The notes under the pieces are model-generated. The model had not been told where the DNA came from and made no database searches. It saw only the letters and a program-made list of their open reading frames with translations. A program made the position numbers and the translations under genes. DNA of 64,000 bases. Source: Novosphingobium sp. SCN 66-18. GTDB lineage: Bacteria > Pseudomonadota > Alphaproteobacteria > Sphingomonadales > Sphingomonadaceae. Position 1 is the first letter of the stretch; each line of letters begins with the position of its first letter. Positions 35,766 to 49,228 of this stretch are shown one piece after another. The stretch is from positions 1 to 64,000 of the forward strand of contig MEGD01000019.1 in assembly GCA_001725355.1 (NCBI GenBank), written 5' to 3'.

Positions 35766-36428
35766 ATGGAAATGGCCGGCACAGCACGCGCGGGCGAGCG
35801 CAGGATCGATGGCGAACGCCGCGCCGAAATCGGGCGCGAGCGCAAGGCGCGCACCCGCACGCGGATTCTGGCCGCGACGTTCGATCTGTTCGGGCGGCAG
35901 AACGGCCTGTTCACCCGCGTCGAGGAAATCTGCGACGCGGCGCGGATCACCCGTCCCACGTTCTATAACCATTTCGCCGGGATGGAGGATCTGCGCGAGG
36001 CGCTGTCCTGGGAAGTGACGCACGATTTCCTGGCGGCGGTGGTGCAGGCGATCGGTACGCTGCCCGATGCCGCGCAGCGCACCGCCACCGCGATCCGGTA
36101 CTACCTGCGGCGCGGGCAGCAGGATGCGCGCTGGGCCTGGTCGATCGTCAACATCAGCGCGTGCGGGATCATCTTCGGCGCGGAGACGCACCAGCAGGCT
36201 CAGCGCACGGTGGAAGAGGGCATGGCGTCCGGCGCCTTCCGCATCGCCGACGCGCGCATCGGCCGCGATGTCGTGCTCGGCGCGACGCTGTCGGCGCTGG
36301 TGACCTTGCTGCGCGAGGAGACGGGGGAGGATTATCCGGCCCAGATTGCCGAGTCCGTGCTTGTCGGGCTGGGCATGGCTCCCGCAAAGGCGGCCGTGCT
36401 GGCGCGCACGCCGCTCGCCGATCTCTGA
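35766..36428 (+). CDS. TetR-family transcriptional regulator
   Basis: A 220-residue TetR-like repressor. HTH region: RKARTRTRILAATFDLFGRQNGLFTRVEEICDAARITRPTFYNHFAGMEDL at about residues 25-75, including the TetR hallmark FYNHF. The C-terminal ligand-binding domain is not assignable. The start has several options (ATG at 35766 or 35772) and a weak ribosome-binding site. It precedes the cytochrome c and FAD oxidase genes by 147 bases. A 19-base palindrome with TetR-like spacing lies in that gap, making this the probable regulator of those genes. Confidence 0.9.
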   Translation: MEMAGTARAGERRIDGERRAEIGRERKARTRTRILAATFDLFGRQNGLFTRVEEICDAARITRPTFYNHFAGMEDLREALSWEVTHDFLAAVVQAIGTLPDAAQRTATAIRYYLRRGQQDARWAWSIVNISACGIIFGAETHQQAQRTVEEGMASGAFRIADARIGRDVVLGATLSALVTLLREETGEDYPAQIAESVLVGLGMAPAKAAVLARTPLADL

Positions 36429-36517
36429 TCCGCGTTTTCGGGGCACCGGACCGCATTTCGCAGCGTGACACGCGCGGCGTTCGCAGCGCTTGACTCCCTG
36501 TCCTTCCCGCGTTCAAA

Positions 36518-36536
36518 TTTTACACATAGTAAGATA
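36518..36536 (+). promoter_or_regulatory. candidate TetR operator before the flavocytochrome genes
   Basis: Palindrome ATTTTAC-acata-GTAAGAT with 6 of 7 pairs matching, 40 bases before the cytochrome start. It lies just downstream of a TTGACT (36491-36496) that may be a -35 element, so bound protein would block transcription. Confidence 0.5.
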
Positions 36537-36575
36537 CGAAAAGGGGGCAAACAGCCCCCGGACGGGAGTTCTGGG

Positions 36576-36893
36576 ATGCTTCGCTTGTATGGAGGCATGA
36601 TCGTGCTGGCGCTGGCTGGCCCGGTCGCGGCGCAGCAGCGGCTGGGAGAGGCGCAGGCGCCGCGCGCGCCCGAGCAGGTCTATGCGAAAGTGTGCGGGTA
36701 CTGCCACGGCCGCAACGTCGGGCCGATCCTGCTGGGCCGTCACCTGCCCGCCGAAACCGTGAAATACGTGGCACGGCACGGCCAGAACGGCATGCCCGCG
36801 TTCCGCCCCACTGAAGTGACGCCGGCAGAGCTTGACGCGCTGGCGGCATGGATCGCGGCGGCGCCCGCGCGCAAGGAGGAGCACGGCCAATGA
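36576..36893 (+). CDS. cytochrome c subunit of a flavocytochrome dehydrogenase
   Basis: A small exported class I-like cytochrome c, 105 residues. Signal peptide MLRLYGGMIVLALAGPVAA; haem attachment motif CGYCH; distal Met ligand in NGMPAF. It resembles the cytochrome subunit of 4-cresol dehydrogenase (PchC) and eugenol hydroxylase (EhyA), which accepts electrons from the paired flavoprotein. A GACGGGAG ribosome-binding site lies upstream. Its stop overlaps the start of the FAD oxidase gene (ATGA), showing tight coupling. A GGGGGC / GCCCCC hairpin (36543-36559) lies just before the ribosome-binding site. Confidence 0.9.
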   Translation: MLRLYGGMIVLALAGPVAAQQRLGEAQAPRAPEQVYAKVCGYCHGRNVGPILLGRHLPAETVKYVARHGQNGMPAFRPTEVTPAELDALAAWIAAAPARKEEHGQ

Positions 36894-38521
36894 GCGGCTT
36901 TTCGATCGATCGTCGTGGTCTGCTCGGCACCGGGCTGGGGGCTTCGCTGGCTGCGGGGCTGGGCACCGGTGCCAGCGCGGCCAATCCCGCGCCGCTGGCG
37001 CCGGGGCGCACCAGGGCGGACTTCGCCGGCGCGATGAAGGCGTTCCGGGGCGTGGTCGGCGCGGAATGGGTGTTCGGCGACGAGGACGCGGTCGCGCCCT
37101 GGTCGAAGACCTACATTCCCGATCCCGCGCACCAGTACAAGCCGGTGGGCGCGGTCTGCCCGCAGTCGGTGGAGGAGGTGCAGGAGATCGTCCGCATCGC
37201 CAACACCTACAAGCAGCCGCTGTGGACCGTCTCGACCGGCAAGAACATGGGCTATGGCATGACCGCGCCGGCCACGCCGGGACAGGTCGTGCTCGATCTC
37301 AAGCGGATGAACCGCATCCTGGAAGTGGACGCCGATCTCGGCACGTGCCTGCTCGAACCGGGCGTCACCTATCAGCAGCTCAAGGATTACCTCGAGGAGC
37401 ACAAAATCCCGCTGTGGATCGACGTGCCTACCGTCGGCCCGATCGCCTCGCCAGTGGGCAACACGCTCGATCGCGGGGTGGGCTACACGCCCTATGGCGA
37501 ACACTTCATGTTCCAGTGCGGCATGGAAGTGTGCCTGCCCGACGGGCGGCTGATGCGCACCGGCATGGGCAGCATCAAGGGCAGCACGGCCTGGCAGGCG
37601 TTCAAGTGGGGCTACGGGCCCTATCTCGACGGCCTGTTCACGCAGTCGAACTTCGGCATCGTCACCAAGATGGGCTTGTGGCTGATGCCCAGGCCGCCGG
37701 TCTACAAGCCCTTCATGGTGCGCCATGCCAATATGGAGGACGTGCCGAAGATCATCGAGGCGATGCGGCCGCTGCGCGTGTCCAACCTTGTCGCCAACTG
37801 CAACCTGATGATGAGCGCATCGTACCAGCTCGCCATGTTCAAGCGGCGCAACGAGATCGTGCCCGATGGCGCGCCGCTGGACGAAGCCTCGCTGAAGAAG
37901 GCGGCCAGCGCCAACGGCCTTGGCATGTGGAACACCTATTTCGCGCTCTATGGCACCGAACAGACGGTGGCGGGGGTGGAGCCGATCATCCGGGCGACGC
38001 TGACCGCCAGCGGCGGCGAGGTGCTGACGGCGGCGGAGATGGAGGGCAACCCCTGGTTCCACCATCACCAGACGCTGATGCAGGGCGGCCTCAACCTGGA
38101 CGAAGTGGGCCTGCTGCGCTGGCGCGGGGCGGGCGGCGGCCTGGCCTGGTTCGCGCCTGTGGCGGCGGCGCGCGGCGTGGAGGCGGAACGGCAGACCGCG
38201 CTGGCGAAGGAAATCGTCGAGAAGCACGGTTTCGATTACACCGCCGCCTATGCGATCGGCTGGCGCGATCTGCACCACATCATCGCGCTGCTGTTCGACA
38301 AGGCCGATCCGGCGCAGGAGCAGAAGGCTGACGCCTGCTATCGCGAACTGGTCACGCGCTTCGGCGCGCAGGGCTGGGCCAGCTACCGCACCGGGGTCAA
38401 TTCGATGGACCTCGTCGCGCAGCAATACGGCGAGGTGAACCGCGACTTCAATCTCACGCTCAAGCGCGCGATCGATCCCAACGGCATCCTTTCACCGGGC
38501 AAGTCGGGCATTCATCCCTGA
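36890..38521 (+). CDS. FAD-linked oxidase, 4-cresol/eugenol hydroxylase flavoprotein type (VAO family), exported
   Basis: A 543-residue flavoprotein of the vanillyl-alcohol oxidase/4-cresol dehydrogenase family that oxidises para-alkyl or allyl phenols to alcohols or aldehydes. The N-terminus SIDRRGLLGTGLGASLAAG is a twin-arginine-like signal. The PCMH FAD domain is visible in GAVCPQSVEEVQEIVRIANTYKQPLWTVSTGKNMGYGM. The family block NTLDRGVGYTPYGEHFMFQCGMEV and the C-terminus LKRAIDPNGILSPGKSGIHP are diagnostic. Overlap with the cytochrome gene supports a periplasmic flavocytochrome complex. Eugenol-, cresol- or vanillyl-type substrates cannot be distinguished from sequence alone. Its end overlaps the convergent glgX by 10 bases. 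Confidence 0.92.
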   Translation: MSGFSIDRRGLLGTGLGASLAAGLGTGASAANPAPLAPGRTRADFAGAMKAFRGVVGAEWVFGDEDAVAPWSKTYIPDPAHQYKPVGAVCPQSVEEVQEIVRIANTYKQPLWTVSTGKNMGYGMTAPATPGQVVLDLKRMNRILEVDADLGTCLLEPGVTYQQLKDYLEEHKIPLWIDVPTVGPIASPVGNTLDRGVGYTPYGEHFMFQCGMEVCLPDGRLMRTGMGSIKGSTAWQAFKWGYGPYLDGLFTQSNFGIVTKMGLWLMPRPPVYKPFMVRHANMEDVPKIIEAMRPLRVSNLVANCNLMMSASYQLAMFKRRNEIVPDGAPLDEASLKKAASANGLGMWNTYFALYGTEQTVAGVEPIIRATLTASGGEVLTAAEMEGNPWFHHHQTLMQGGLNLDEVGLLRWRGAGGGLAWFAPVAAARGVEAERQTALAKEIVEKHGFDYTAAYAIGWRDLHHIIALLFDKADPAQEQKADACYRELVTRFGAQGWASYRTGVNSMDLVAQQYGEVNRDFNLTLKRAIDPNGILSPGKSGIHP

Positions 38522-40314
38522 TTATCGGCGGGCCGCGCGAGCCGGGCGGCCCGGTCGATCGTCAGCGCGAAGGGGCGGGCCGGATCGTGCGACGCGTAGT
38601 GGAAGCCTTCCGTTTCGGGGGCTTCCCACAGCGCCGCATCCATCGGGCGGCCATCGAGCGATGACCACTGCCCCTCCTCGGGAAAGCGCGTGAACCAGTC
38701 CGCCCGCGCGCCGCGCCATGCGGCGAGGGCGGCCACCCAGTCTTCCAGCGCGCGGTCGCGGCCGGCCCAGTCGACCCAGCCGATCGCGTTGTCCTGCGCA
38801 TAGGCGTTGTTGTTGCCCTGCTGCGTGCGGCCGAACTCGTCGCCGGCGGTCAGCATGATCGTACCAGTCGAGCCGAACAGCGTGCCCAGCAACGCGCGTA
38901 GGTCCGCGGCGCGGCGGGCGAGCACGACAGGATCGCCGGTCTGGCCTTCCACGCCGTTGTTCCACGAGAAGTTCTCGCCATGGCCGTCGCGGTTGTCCTC
39001 GCCATTGGCCCGGTTGTGGCGGTGCTCGTAGGCTACGCTGTCGGCCAGCGTGAACCCGTCGTGCGCGGCGAGGAAGTTCACGCTGCGGCAGCTTTGCTTG
39101 CCGAACACGTCGGACGACCCGGCCACGCGCGTCGCCAGCACGCCCACGCCTTCGTCGCCGCGCCAGAAGCGCCGCACATCATCGCGATAGCGGTCGTTCC
39201 ATTCCAGCCAGGTGTCGGGAAACCGGCCCAGCTGGTATCCGCCGGGGCCGATGTCCCACGGTTCGGCGATCATCACGCGGTCGGCCAGCAGAGGATCGGC
39301 GGCAATCTCGGCGAAGATCGGCGCATCGGCGGCAAAGCCGGGGCTGCGCGCCATGATCGGGGCAAGATCGAAGCGGAAACCGTCCACGCCGGCGTGCCGC
39401 ACGAAATGGCGCAGCGTGTCGAGCGTCAGCCGGCGTACCGCCGACTTGCCGAAATCGAGCGTGTTGCCGCAGCCGGTGTCGTTGATCAGGCTGCCGTCGG
39501 GCGCGTGGGCATAGGCGGCGTTGTCCAGCCCGCGCAGCGAGAGGATGGGGCCGAACACATCGCTTTCGCCAGTGTGGTTGAACACCAGATCGAGCAGCAC
39601 GCCGATCCCTTCGGCATGCAGCGCGGCCACGGTATCGCGCAGTTCGGCCACGCCGCCGGGGCACAGGCCCGGATCGAGCGCCATCGGCGCCACCGGGTTG
39701 TAGCCCCAGGCATTGCACAGCCCCAGCGGCGGCAGGTGCCGCTCGTCGATCCACGCCACGATCGGCATCAGTTCCACCGCGCCGACGTGCAGCTTCTTCA
39801 GGTGGGCGAGCACGGCGGGATGGGCCAGCGCCGCCACCGTTCCGCGCAGCGCCTCCGGCACATCGGGGTGCAGCATGGTGAAGGCGCGCACGTTGACTTC
39901 GTAGATCAGCCCGCCGCGCGCGAAGCGCGGCGCTTCGTGCGCGCAGTCCGGGAGCGCGCCCGGAACGATCGCCTTGGGCACGAGTGGCGCGGTGTCCACG
40001 CCGAATTGCGACAGGCGCGGATCGTAGGCGAAGCGGTGGTCCAGCTCCACCGCGTAAGGATCGACCAGCAGCTTGGCCGGGTCGAACCACAGCCCGCGTT
40101 CGGGCGCCCACGGACCTTCGGCGCGATAGCCATAGCGCGCCCCGGCAAGCTCACCCGGCAGTTCCACGATCCACGTTTCACCGAAGCGCGCCATGGGTTC
40201 GCGGCGTTCGCCGGCCGCGTCGAACAGGCACAGCCACACCGCCTCCGCCAGAGGGGCGCGCACGGCGAAGCGCGTGGCGCCGGACCCGATGCTGACGCCC
40301 GCCGCCGCGCTCAC
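38512..40314 (-). CDS. glgX: glycogen debranching enzyme GlgX
   Basis: Isoamylase-type alpha-1,6-glucosidase that removes short branches left by glycogen phosphorylase. The 600 residues carry an N-terminal CBM48 and GH13 catalytic barrel. Visible conserved regions are LLDLVFNHTG, DGFRFDLAPIMAR (nucleophile Asp in the FRFDLA motif), MIAEPWDIGPGGY (acid Glu) and VNFLAAHDGFTLADSVAYEHRHN with GEDNRDGHGENFSWNNG. The start is ATG at 40314, after pgm in the operon. It is slightly shorter than E. coli GlgX (657). Last gene of the glg operon. Confidence 0.94.
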   Translation of the reverse strand: MSAAAGVSIGSGATRFAVRAPLAEAVWLCLFDAAGERREPMARFGETWIVELPGELAGARYGYRAEGPWAPERGLWFDPAKLLVDPYAVELDHRFAYDPRLSQFGVDTAPLVPKAIVPGALPDCAHEAPRFARGGLIYEVNVRAFTMLHPDVPEALRGTVAALAHPAVLAHLKKLHVGAVELMPIVAWIDERHLPPLGLCNAWGYNPVAPMALDPGLCPGGVAELRDTVAALHAEGIGVLLDLVFNHTGESDVFGPILSLRGLDNAAYAHAPDGSLINDTGCGNTLDFGKSAVRRLTLDTLRHFVRHAGVDGFRFDLAPIMARSPGFAADAPIFAEIAADPLLADRVMIAEPWDIGPGGYQLGRFPDTWLEWNDRYRDDVRRFWRGDEGVGVLATRVAGSSDVFGKQSCRSVNFLAAHDGFTLADSVAYEHRHNRANGEDNRDGHGENFSWNNGVEGQTGDPVVLARRAADLRALLGTLFGSTGTIMLTAGDEFGRTQQGNNNAYAQDNAIGWVDWAGRDRALEDWVAALAAWRGARADWFTRFPEEGQWSSLDGRPMDAALWEAPETEGFHYASHDPARPFALTIDRAARLARPADNQG

Positions 40315-40324
40315 GTCACCCCCC

Positions 40325-43400
<3,076 letters not shown>

Positions 43401-43404
<4 letters not shown>

Positions 43405-44663
43405 GCCAGGCGCTCTATCATGTCCTTGGTAATCAGACAGACGCCGTTGTCGGTGCGGCGGAAGCGGCGTGCGTCGAGTTCGGGATCCTCGCCGACGACC
43501 AGCCCTTCGGGAATGCGCACGCCCGAATCGAGGATCACGCGGCTGAGCCGCGCACCGCGCCCGATGTTGCAATAGGGCAGGATCACCGCTTCCTCGCACG
43601 ACGAGAAGCTGCCCATCTTCACGCCGGTGAACAGCAGGCTGCGCCGCGCCAGCGCGCCCGAGACGATGCAGTCCTGCGAGATCAGCGAGGAGATCGCCAT
43701 GCCGCGCCGCCCTTCCTCGTCATGCACGAACTTGGCGGGCGCGGCGATGATCTGGTCGGTCCAGATCGGCCAGTCGCGATCGTACATGTTCAGCTTGGGC
43801 ACGGTGTCGGTCAGGTCGAGATTGGCTTCGAAATAGGCGTCCAGCGTCCCCACGTCGCGCCAGTATTCCTCGATCTCCTCCGCCGCGCGGATGCAGCTGG
43901 CGGTGAAGCGGTGCGCCACGGCCTTCCCGTGCTTCACGATGTAGGGGATGATGTCGTTGCCGAAATCGCGCTGCGAATCCGGGGTTTCGGCATCGCGGCG
44001 CAACTGGTCGAACAGGAACTTCGTCTCGAACACGTAGATGCCCATCGAGGCGAGCGAGAAACCGGGGTTGCCGGGAATGCCCGGCGGGTCCTTCGGCTTT
44101 TCGACGAAGGCGGTGATCGCGTCGTTTTCGTCCACCGCCATCACGCCGAAGCCGGTCGCATCCTTGCGCGGCACGACAAGGCAGCCGATCGTGACGTCCG
44201 CGCCCGAGTTGACGTGCTGGCGCAGCATCATCTCGTAGTCCATCTTGTAGATGTGGTCTCCCGCCAGGATGACCATGTACTTCGGCGCATGGGCCTGGAT
44301 GATGTCGATGTTCTGGTACACCGCGTCGGCCGTGCCTTCGTACCACAGCATTTCCGAGATGCGCTGCGAAGCGGGCAGGATGTCGAAGCTTTCGTTGCGT
44401 TCGGGGCGCATGAAGTTCCACGCGCGCTGCATGTGGCGGATCAGCGAATGCGCCTTGTACTGCGTGGCCACGCCGATGCGGCGGATGCCCGAATTGATCG
44501 CGTTGGACAGGGCGAAATCGATGATCCGGCTCATCCCGCCGAAATAGACCGCCGGCTTGGCGCGGTTGTCGGTCAATTCGCGCAGGCGGCTGCCGCGCCC
44601 CCCGGCCAGCACATAGGCCATCGCATCGCGCGCCAGCGGCTGACCATATGTTTCCCGTGCCAT
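43401..44663 (-). CDS. glgC: glucose-1-phosphate adenylyltransferase
   Basis: ADP-glucose pyrophosphorylase, the committed step of glycogen synthesis. 420 residues. Characteristic motifs are [26 protein letters not shown] (nucleotide-binding loop), [48 protein letters not shown] and [10 protein letters not shown]. The C-terminal left-handed beta-helix domain ([36 protein letters not shown]) is the regulatory and oligomerisation part. Start after a 19-base spacer from glgB, with GGGGCAGAGGAC upstream. Overlaps glgA by 4 bases. Confidence 0.97.
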
Positions 44664-44682
44664 GTCCTCTGCCCCTTTCCGT

Positions 44683-46851
44683 TCAGCCTTCGTATTCGAA
44701 ATAGAGTGTCGCCAGCGGCGGCAGCACCACCAGCGCCGCGCCGTCGTGCGCGGTGATGCGGCCCATGTTGCCCCGGCCGCTGCCGCCATAGACGGCGGCG
44801 TCGCTGTTCAATACCTCGCGCCACGCGCCGTCGTGCGGCAGCGGCAGGCGGTAGTGATCGTGGACGGCGGGCGTCATGTTGCAGACCACGGCCACCGGCT
44901 TGTGCCCCGGCGCCTTGCGCAGCCACGCGAAGACCGAGGCGAGTGCATCGTCCACCACCAGCCAGGAAAAGCCTTCCGCCTCGCAATCGCGCGCGTGCAT
45001 GGCGGGGGTGGACGTGTAGGCACGGTTGATGTCGCGCACCCAGCGGCGGACGCCCTCGTGCGCGGGCGCTTCCAGCAGTTCCCAGTCGAGCGACCGCGCC
45101 TCGCTCCATTCGCGGCGCTGGGCGAATTCCTGCCCCATGAACAGCAGCTTCTTCCCCGGATAGCCCCACATCATTCCGTAGTAGGCGCGCAGCGAGGCGA
45201 ACTTCTGCCAGTCGTCCCCGCTCATCTTGGTCAGCAGGGAGCCTTTGCCGTGGACCACCTCGTCATGGCTCAGCGGCAGCACGAAATTCTCGCTGAAGGC
45301 GTAGACCAGGCCGAAGGTGATCTCGTCGTGATGGTAGCGGCGGTGGATGGGCTCGCGCGCCATGTACTGCAGCGTGTCGTGCATGAAGCCCATGTTCCAC
45401 TTGAACCCGAAGCCCAGGCTGGTCGCGCCGGGGCCGCCGTCGCCCACCGGCAGCGTCACCCCCGGCCAGGCGGTCGATTCCTCGGCCACGGTCACGAAGC
45501 CGGGATGGCTGCCATAGACCGCCTTGTTCATCTTCTGGAGGAAGGCCACCGCCTCCCAGTTCTCGCGCCCGCCCTGCTCGTTGGGAATCCATTCCCCGGC
45601 CTCGCGCGAATAATCGCGGTAAAGCATCGAGGCGACCGCATCCACGCGCAGCCCGTCGACATGGTACTGTTCGGCCCAGAACAGCGCGTTGTTGACCAGG
45701 AAGCTGGACACCTCGCGCCGCCCGAAGTTGTAGATCGCAGTGTTCCAGTCGGGATGGAAGCCCAGCCGGGGATCCTCATGCTCGTACAGCGCGGTGCCGT
45801 CGAACCGGGCAAGGCCGTGTTCGTCGGTGGGGAAGTGCGCCGGCACCCAGTCGATCAGGACAGAAATGCCGGCGCGGTGCGCGCCATCGACGAAGCGGGC
45901 GAAACCGTCCGGCCCGCCAAACCGCGCGGAAGGGGCGTAGAGGCCGGTCGTTTGATACCCCCAGCTCGGGTCGTAGGGATGCTCGCTGACCGGCAGGAAC
46001 TCGATATGGGTGAAGCCCATCTCGACGACATAGGGGATCAGCAGGTCGGCCAGTTCGTCCCAGGTGTGGAACGCGTCCTCGCCGGGCTTGCGCCACGATC
46101 CGGGATGGACCTCGTAGATCGCCATCGGTTCGCGCCGCGCATCGACCGAGGCCCAATGCGCGCGGTGCGCGGCATCACCCCAGTCTGGCTTGGCCGGACG
46201 CGCGGTGAGCGAGGCGGTCTTCGGCCGCATTTCCGATGCGAAGGCGAAGGGATCGGCCTTCAGTGGCAGAACCTCCCCGGTCGGGCCGACGATGCGGTAC
46301 TTGTAGGCATGGCCCGGCCCCACATCGGGCACGAAGATTTCCCACACGCCGATGTCCGCGCGCTTGCGCATCGGATGGCGGCGGTGATCCCAGTCGTTGA
46401 AATCGCCGACCACGGCGACATGCCGGGCATTGGGCGCCCAGACCGCGAAATGGACGCCGGAAACGCCTTCGTGTTCGATGCAATGCGCGCCCATCTTGTC
46501 GAACAGGCGGAAATGGGTGCCTTCGTTGATGAGAAAATCGTCCAGCGGCCCCAGCACCGGGCCGAACGAGAAAGCGTCGGTCACCCACCATTCGTGCGTG
46601 CCGGCCTTGCAGCGATACTTGACGGGTTGGGCCTTGCCCGTCACCGCGCCTTCGAACAGGCCGCGCCCGTCCACGCGTTCGAGCGTGCCTAGCTTGCGTC
46701 CCTTCAGCGAACAGGCGGTCACTTCGTCCGCGCCGGGCAGGAAGGCGCGGGCGAACGCGCCTTCGGGGCCCTGATGCACTCCCAGAAGCGAAAACGGATC
46801 GGCGTGCGTCCCGCTGAGCAGGGCTTCGATGGCGCGCGCCGATGGTTTCAT
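44683..46851 (-). CDS. glgB: 1,4-alpha-glucan branching enzyme
   Basis: GH13 branching enzyme forming alpha-1,6 links in glycogen, 722 residues, typical of GlgB. The N-terminal N1 and CBM48 domains include the segment [27 protein letters not shown]. The catalytic region shows [48 protein letters not shown] (nucleophile Asp), [11 protein letters not shown] (acid/base Glu) and [16 protein letters not shown]. Start ATG at 46851, which gives [26 protein letters not shown]; a GlgB begins this way, while the open frame upstream belongs to the antisense side of glgP. Spacer from glgP is 8 bases. Confidence 0.96.
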   Translation of the reverse strand: MKPSARAIEALLSGTHADPFSLLGVHQGPEGAFARAFLPGADEVTACSLKGRKLGTLERVDGRGLFEGAVTGKAQPVKYRCKAGTHEWWVTDAFSFGPVLGPLDDFLINEGTHFRLFDKMGAHCIEHEGVSGVHFAVWAPNARHVAVVGDFNDWDHRRHPMRKRADIGVWEIFVPDVGPGHAYKYRIVGPTGEVLPLKADPFAFASEMRPKTASLTARPAKPDWGDAAHRAHWASVDARREPMAIYEVHPGSWRKPGEDAFHTWDELADLLIPYVVEMGFTHIEFLPVSEHPYDPSWGYQTTGLYAPSARFGGPDGFARFVDGAHRAGISVLIDWVPAHFPTDEHGLARFDGTALYEHEDPRLGFHPDWNTAIYNFGRREVSSFLVNNALFWAEQYHVDGLRVDAVASMLYRDYSREAGEWIPNEQGGRENWEAVAFLQKMNKAVYGSHPGFVTVAEESTAWPGVTLPVGDGGPGATSLGFGFKWNMGFMHDTLQYMAREPIHRRYHHDEITFGLVYAFSENFVLPLSHDEVVHGKGSLLTKMSGDDWQKFASLRAYYGMMWGYPGKKLLFMGQEFAQRREWSEARSLDWELLEAPAHEGVRRWVRDINRAYTSTPAMHARDCEAEGFSWLVVDDALASVFAWLRKAPGHKPVAVVCNMTPAVHDHYRLPLPHDGAWREVLNSDAAVYGGSGRGNMGRITAHDGAALVVLPPLATLYFEYEG

Positions 46852-46859
46852 GATGCTCC

Positions 46860-49228
46860 TCAGACTCCCCAGATCTCGCGGGCATATTCGGCGATCGTCC
46901 GGTCGGACGAGAACCAGCCTACGTTGGCAATGTTGCGGATTGCCGCCGCCCGCCAGCCGGCCGGGTCTTCCCAGCGGCGATCCACCGCGCGCTGCGCGGC
47001 GGCGTAGCTGTCGAAATCGGCCGCGACCATGAACCAGTCGCTGTCGTAAATGCCGCCCATCAGGCCGGCGTAGCGATTCGGATCGTCGGGCGAAAAGACG
47101 CCGGTCGCGATGGCGGACACCGCCTGCTGCAATTCGCGCGAACCCTCGATCACCTCGCGGGGATTGTAGCCCTGCGCGCGCTTGGCCAGCACTTCCTCCG
47201 CCGTCAGGCCGAATATGACGATGTTGTCGTCGCCGACGCGATCCTTGATCTCGATGTTCGCGCCATCGAGCGTGCCGATGGTCAGCGCGCCGTTCAGCGC
47301 GAACTTCATGTTGCCGGTGCCCGATGCTTCCATGCCGGCGGTGGAGATCTGTTCGGAAAGGTCCGCTGCCGGGATCAGGCGTTCTGCCAGCGTGACGTTG
47401 TAGTTGGGCACGAACACCACCTTGAGCAACCCGCCCACTGCCGGATCGGAATTGACGCGCCGGGCGATGTCGTTGGCCAGTTTGATGATCAGCTTGGCGT
47501 TGTGATAGCTCGACGCCGCCTTGCCGCCGAAGATCTTTACGCGCGGAACCCAGTCGCGTTCCGGGTGGCTGCGGATTTCGTCGTAGAGCGCCACCGTCTC
47601 GATCAGGTTCAGCAACTGGCGCTTGTATTCGTGGATGCGCTTGATGTGGACGTCGAACAGCGCATCGGGATCGAGCCGGACGCCGGTGATCGCCTTGATG
47701 TGCGCGGCCAGCGCCACCTTGTTCGAACGCTTCACTTCGGCGATGCGTTCGCCCAGCAGCTTGTCGTCGGCCAGCGCGTTCAGTTCGACCAGCTTTTCCG
47801 CGTCGTCGAGAAAACCGTCGCCGATCGCGTCCTTCAGCACGGAGACGAGGCCGGGGTTGCATTGCTGCAGCCAGCGGCGCGGGGTGACGCCGTTGGTCTT
47901 GTTGTTGATGCGATCGGGATAGAGCTTGTGCAGGTCAGAAAAGACCGTGCTCTTCATCAGTTCGGTGTGCAGCGCGGCCACACCGTTGACGCTGTGCGCG
48001 CCGCTGAAGGCAAGGTTTGCCATGCGCACGCGCCGTTCGCCGCCTTCGTCGATCAGGCTGATCGCGGAAATCGCGCCATCGTCCAGCCCGGCCTTGCGCG
48101 CTTCGCGCAGCACGCGCGAATTGATCGCGTAGACGATCTGCATGTGGCGCGGCAGCAGCCGTTCGAACAGCGGTAGCGGCCAGGATTCGAGCGCTTCGGG
48201 CAGCAGCGTGTGGTTGGTATAGCCGACCGTGCGCTTGGTGACGTCCCACGCCTCGTTGAATTCAAGGCCATGTTCGTCGAGCAGCAGGCGCATGATTTCC
48301 GCAACGGCCACTGCCGGATGGGTATCGTTGAGCTGGATCGCCGCCTTGTCGGGCAGGGTGCGCACATCGCCATTGTATTGCGCGTGGCGGCGCACGATGT
48401 CCTGGATCGAGGCGGAGGTGAAGAAGAACTCCTGCCGCAGCCGCAGTTCCTGCCCCGCGGCGGTGGAATCGGCGGGATACAGCACGCGCACCAGCGCATC
48501 GGCGCGGGCTTCCTCCACCAGCGCGCCGACGTGGTCGCCGGCGTTGAACCGGTCCAGCCGGATCGGATCGAGCGCGGCGGCGGTCCACAGGCGCAGCGTG
48601 TTCACGCGCTTGCCCTTGTACCCCACCACCGGCGTATCGATGGCATAGGCTTCGATCTGTTCGGCGGGCTTCCATACCACGCCTTCGCCATCGTCGACCA
48701 CCTCGCCGCGGGGTTGCCGTGGCTCAGCCAGGTTTCCGGCAGCTCGACCTGCCAGCCATCGTCGATGCGCTGGCGGAACATGCCGTTCTTGTAGCGGATG
48801 CCGTAGCCGTAGGCCGGGATGTCGAGGCTGGCGAGGCTTTCCATGAAGCACGCGGCCAGGCGGCCGAGGCCGCCGTTGCCGAGCGCCGCGTCCGGCTCCA
48901 GATCCTCCAGCGCGGCCAGGTCGAGCCCGTGTTCGCGCAGCGCCTTTTCCATGTCGCGCGTCATGCCCATGTTGGACAGCGCATCGCGCAGCAAGCGGCC
49001 GATCAGGAATTCCAGGCTGAGATAATAGACCCGCTTGCCGCTTTCGGCATAGGTCTTGCGGGTCGATTCCATCCAGCGGTCGATCACGTGGTCGCGCAGC
49101 GTGAGCACGGTGGCGGTGAACCAGTCGTGCGGCTTGGCGGCGCGTTCGTCCTTGCCGACGCGATGGCGCAGCACATCGATGATATGGGCGTCGATCTCGG
49201 CAGCCGTGGAAGTGATCTCGAGGCTCAT
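46860..49228 (-). pseudogene. glgP: glycogen phosphorylase glgP, interrupted by a frameshift
   Basis: Releases glucose-1-phosphate from glycogen (PLP enzyme). The N-terminal part reads from ATG 49228 (MSLEITSTAAEIDAHIIDVLRHRVGKDERAAKPHDW) to LPETWLSHGNP. Homology then continues only in the next frame from GEVVDDGEGVVWKPAEQ to the stop at 46860. The PLP lysine region GTGNMKFALNGALTIGTLDGANIEI lies in the second part. The break is at about 48706-48713, where a run of four G (plus strand) would need a fifth to read SHGNPRGEVV. With one base added the product would be about 789 residues, near normal. It is first in the operon, so the shift could affect downstream coupling. It may be a sequencing or assembly error. 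Confidence 0.88.

Noticed and set aside
46852..47862. Upstream extension of the glgB frame to 47862
   Set aside because: It lies within glgP in another frame. GlgB begins at [12 protein letters not shown], 8 bases after glgP.
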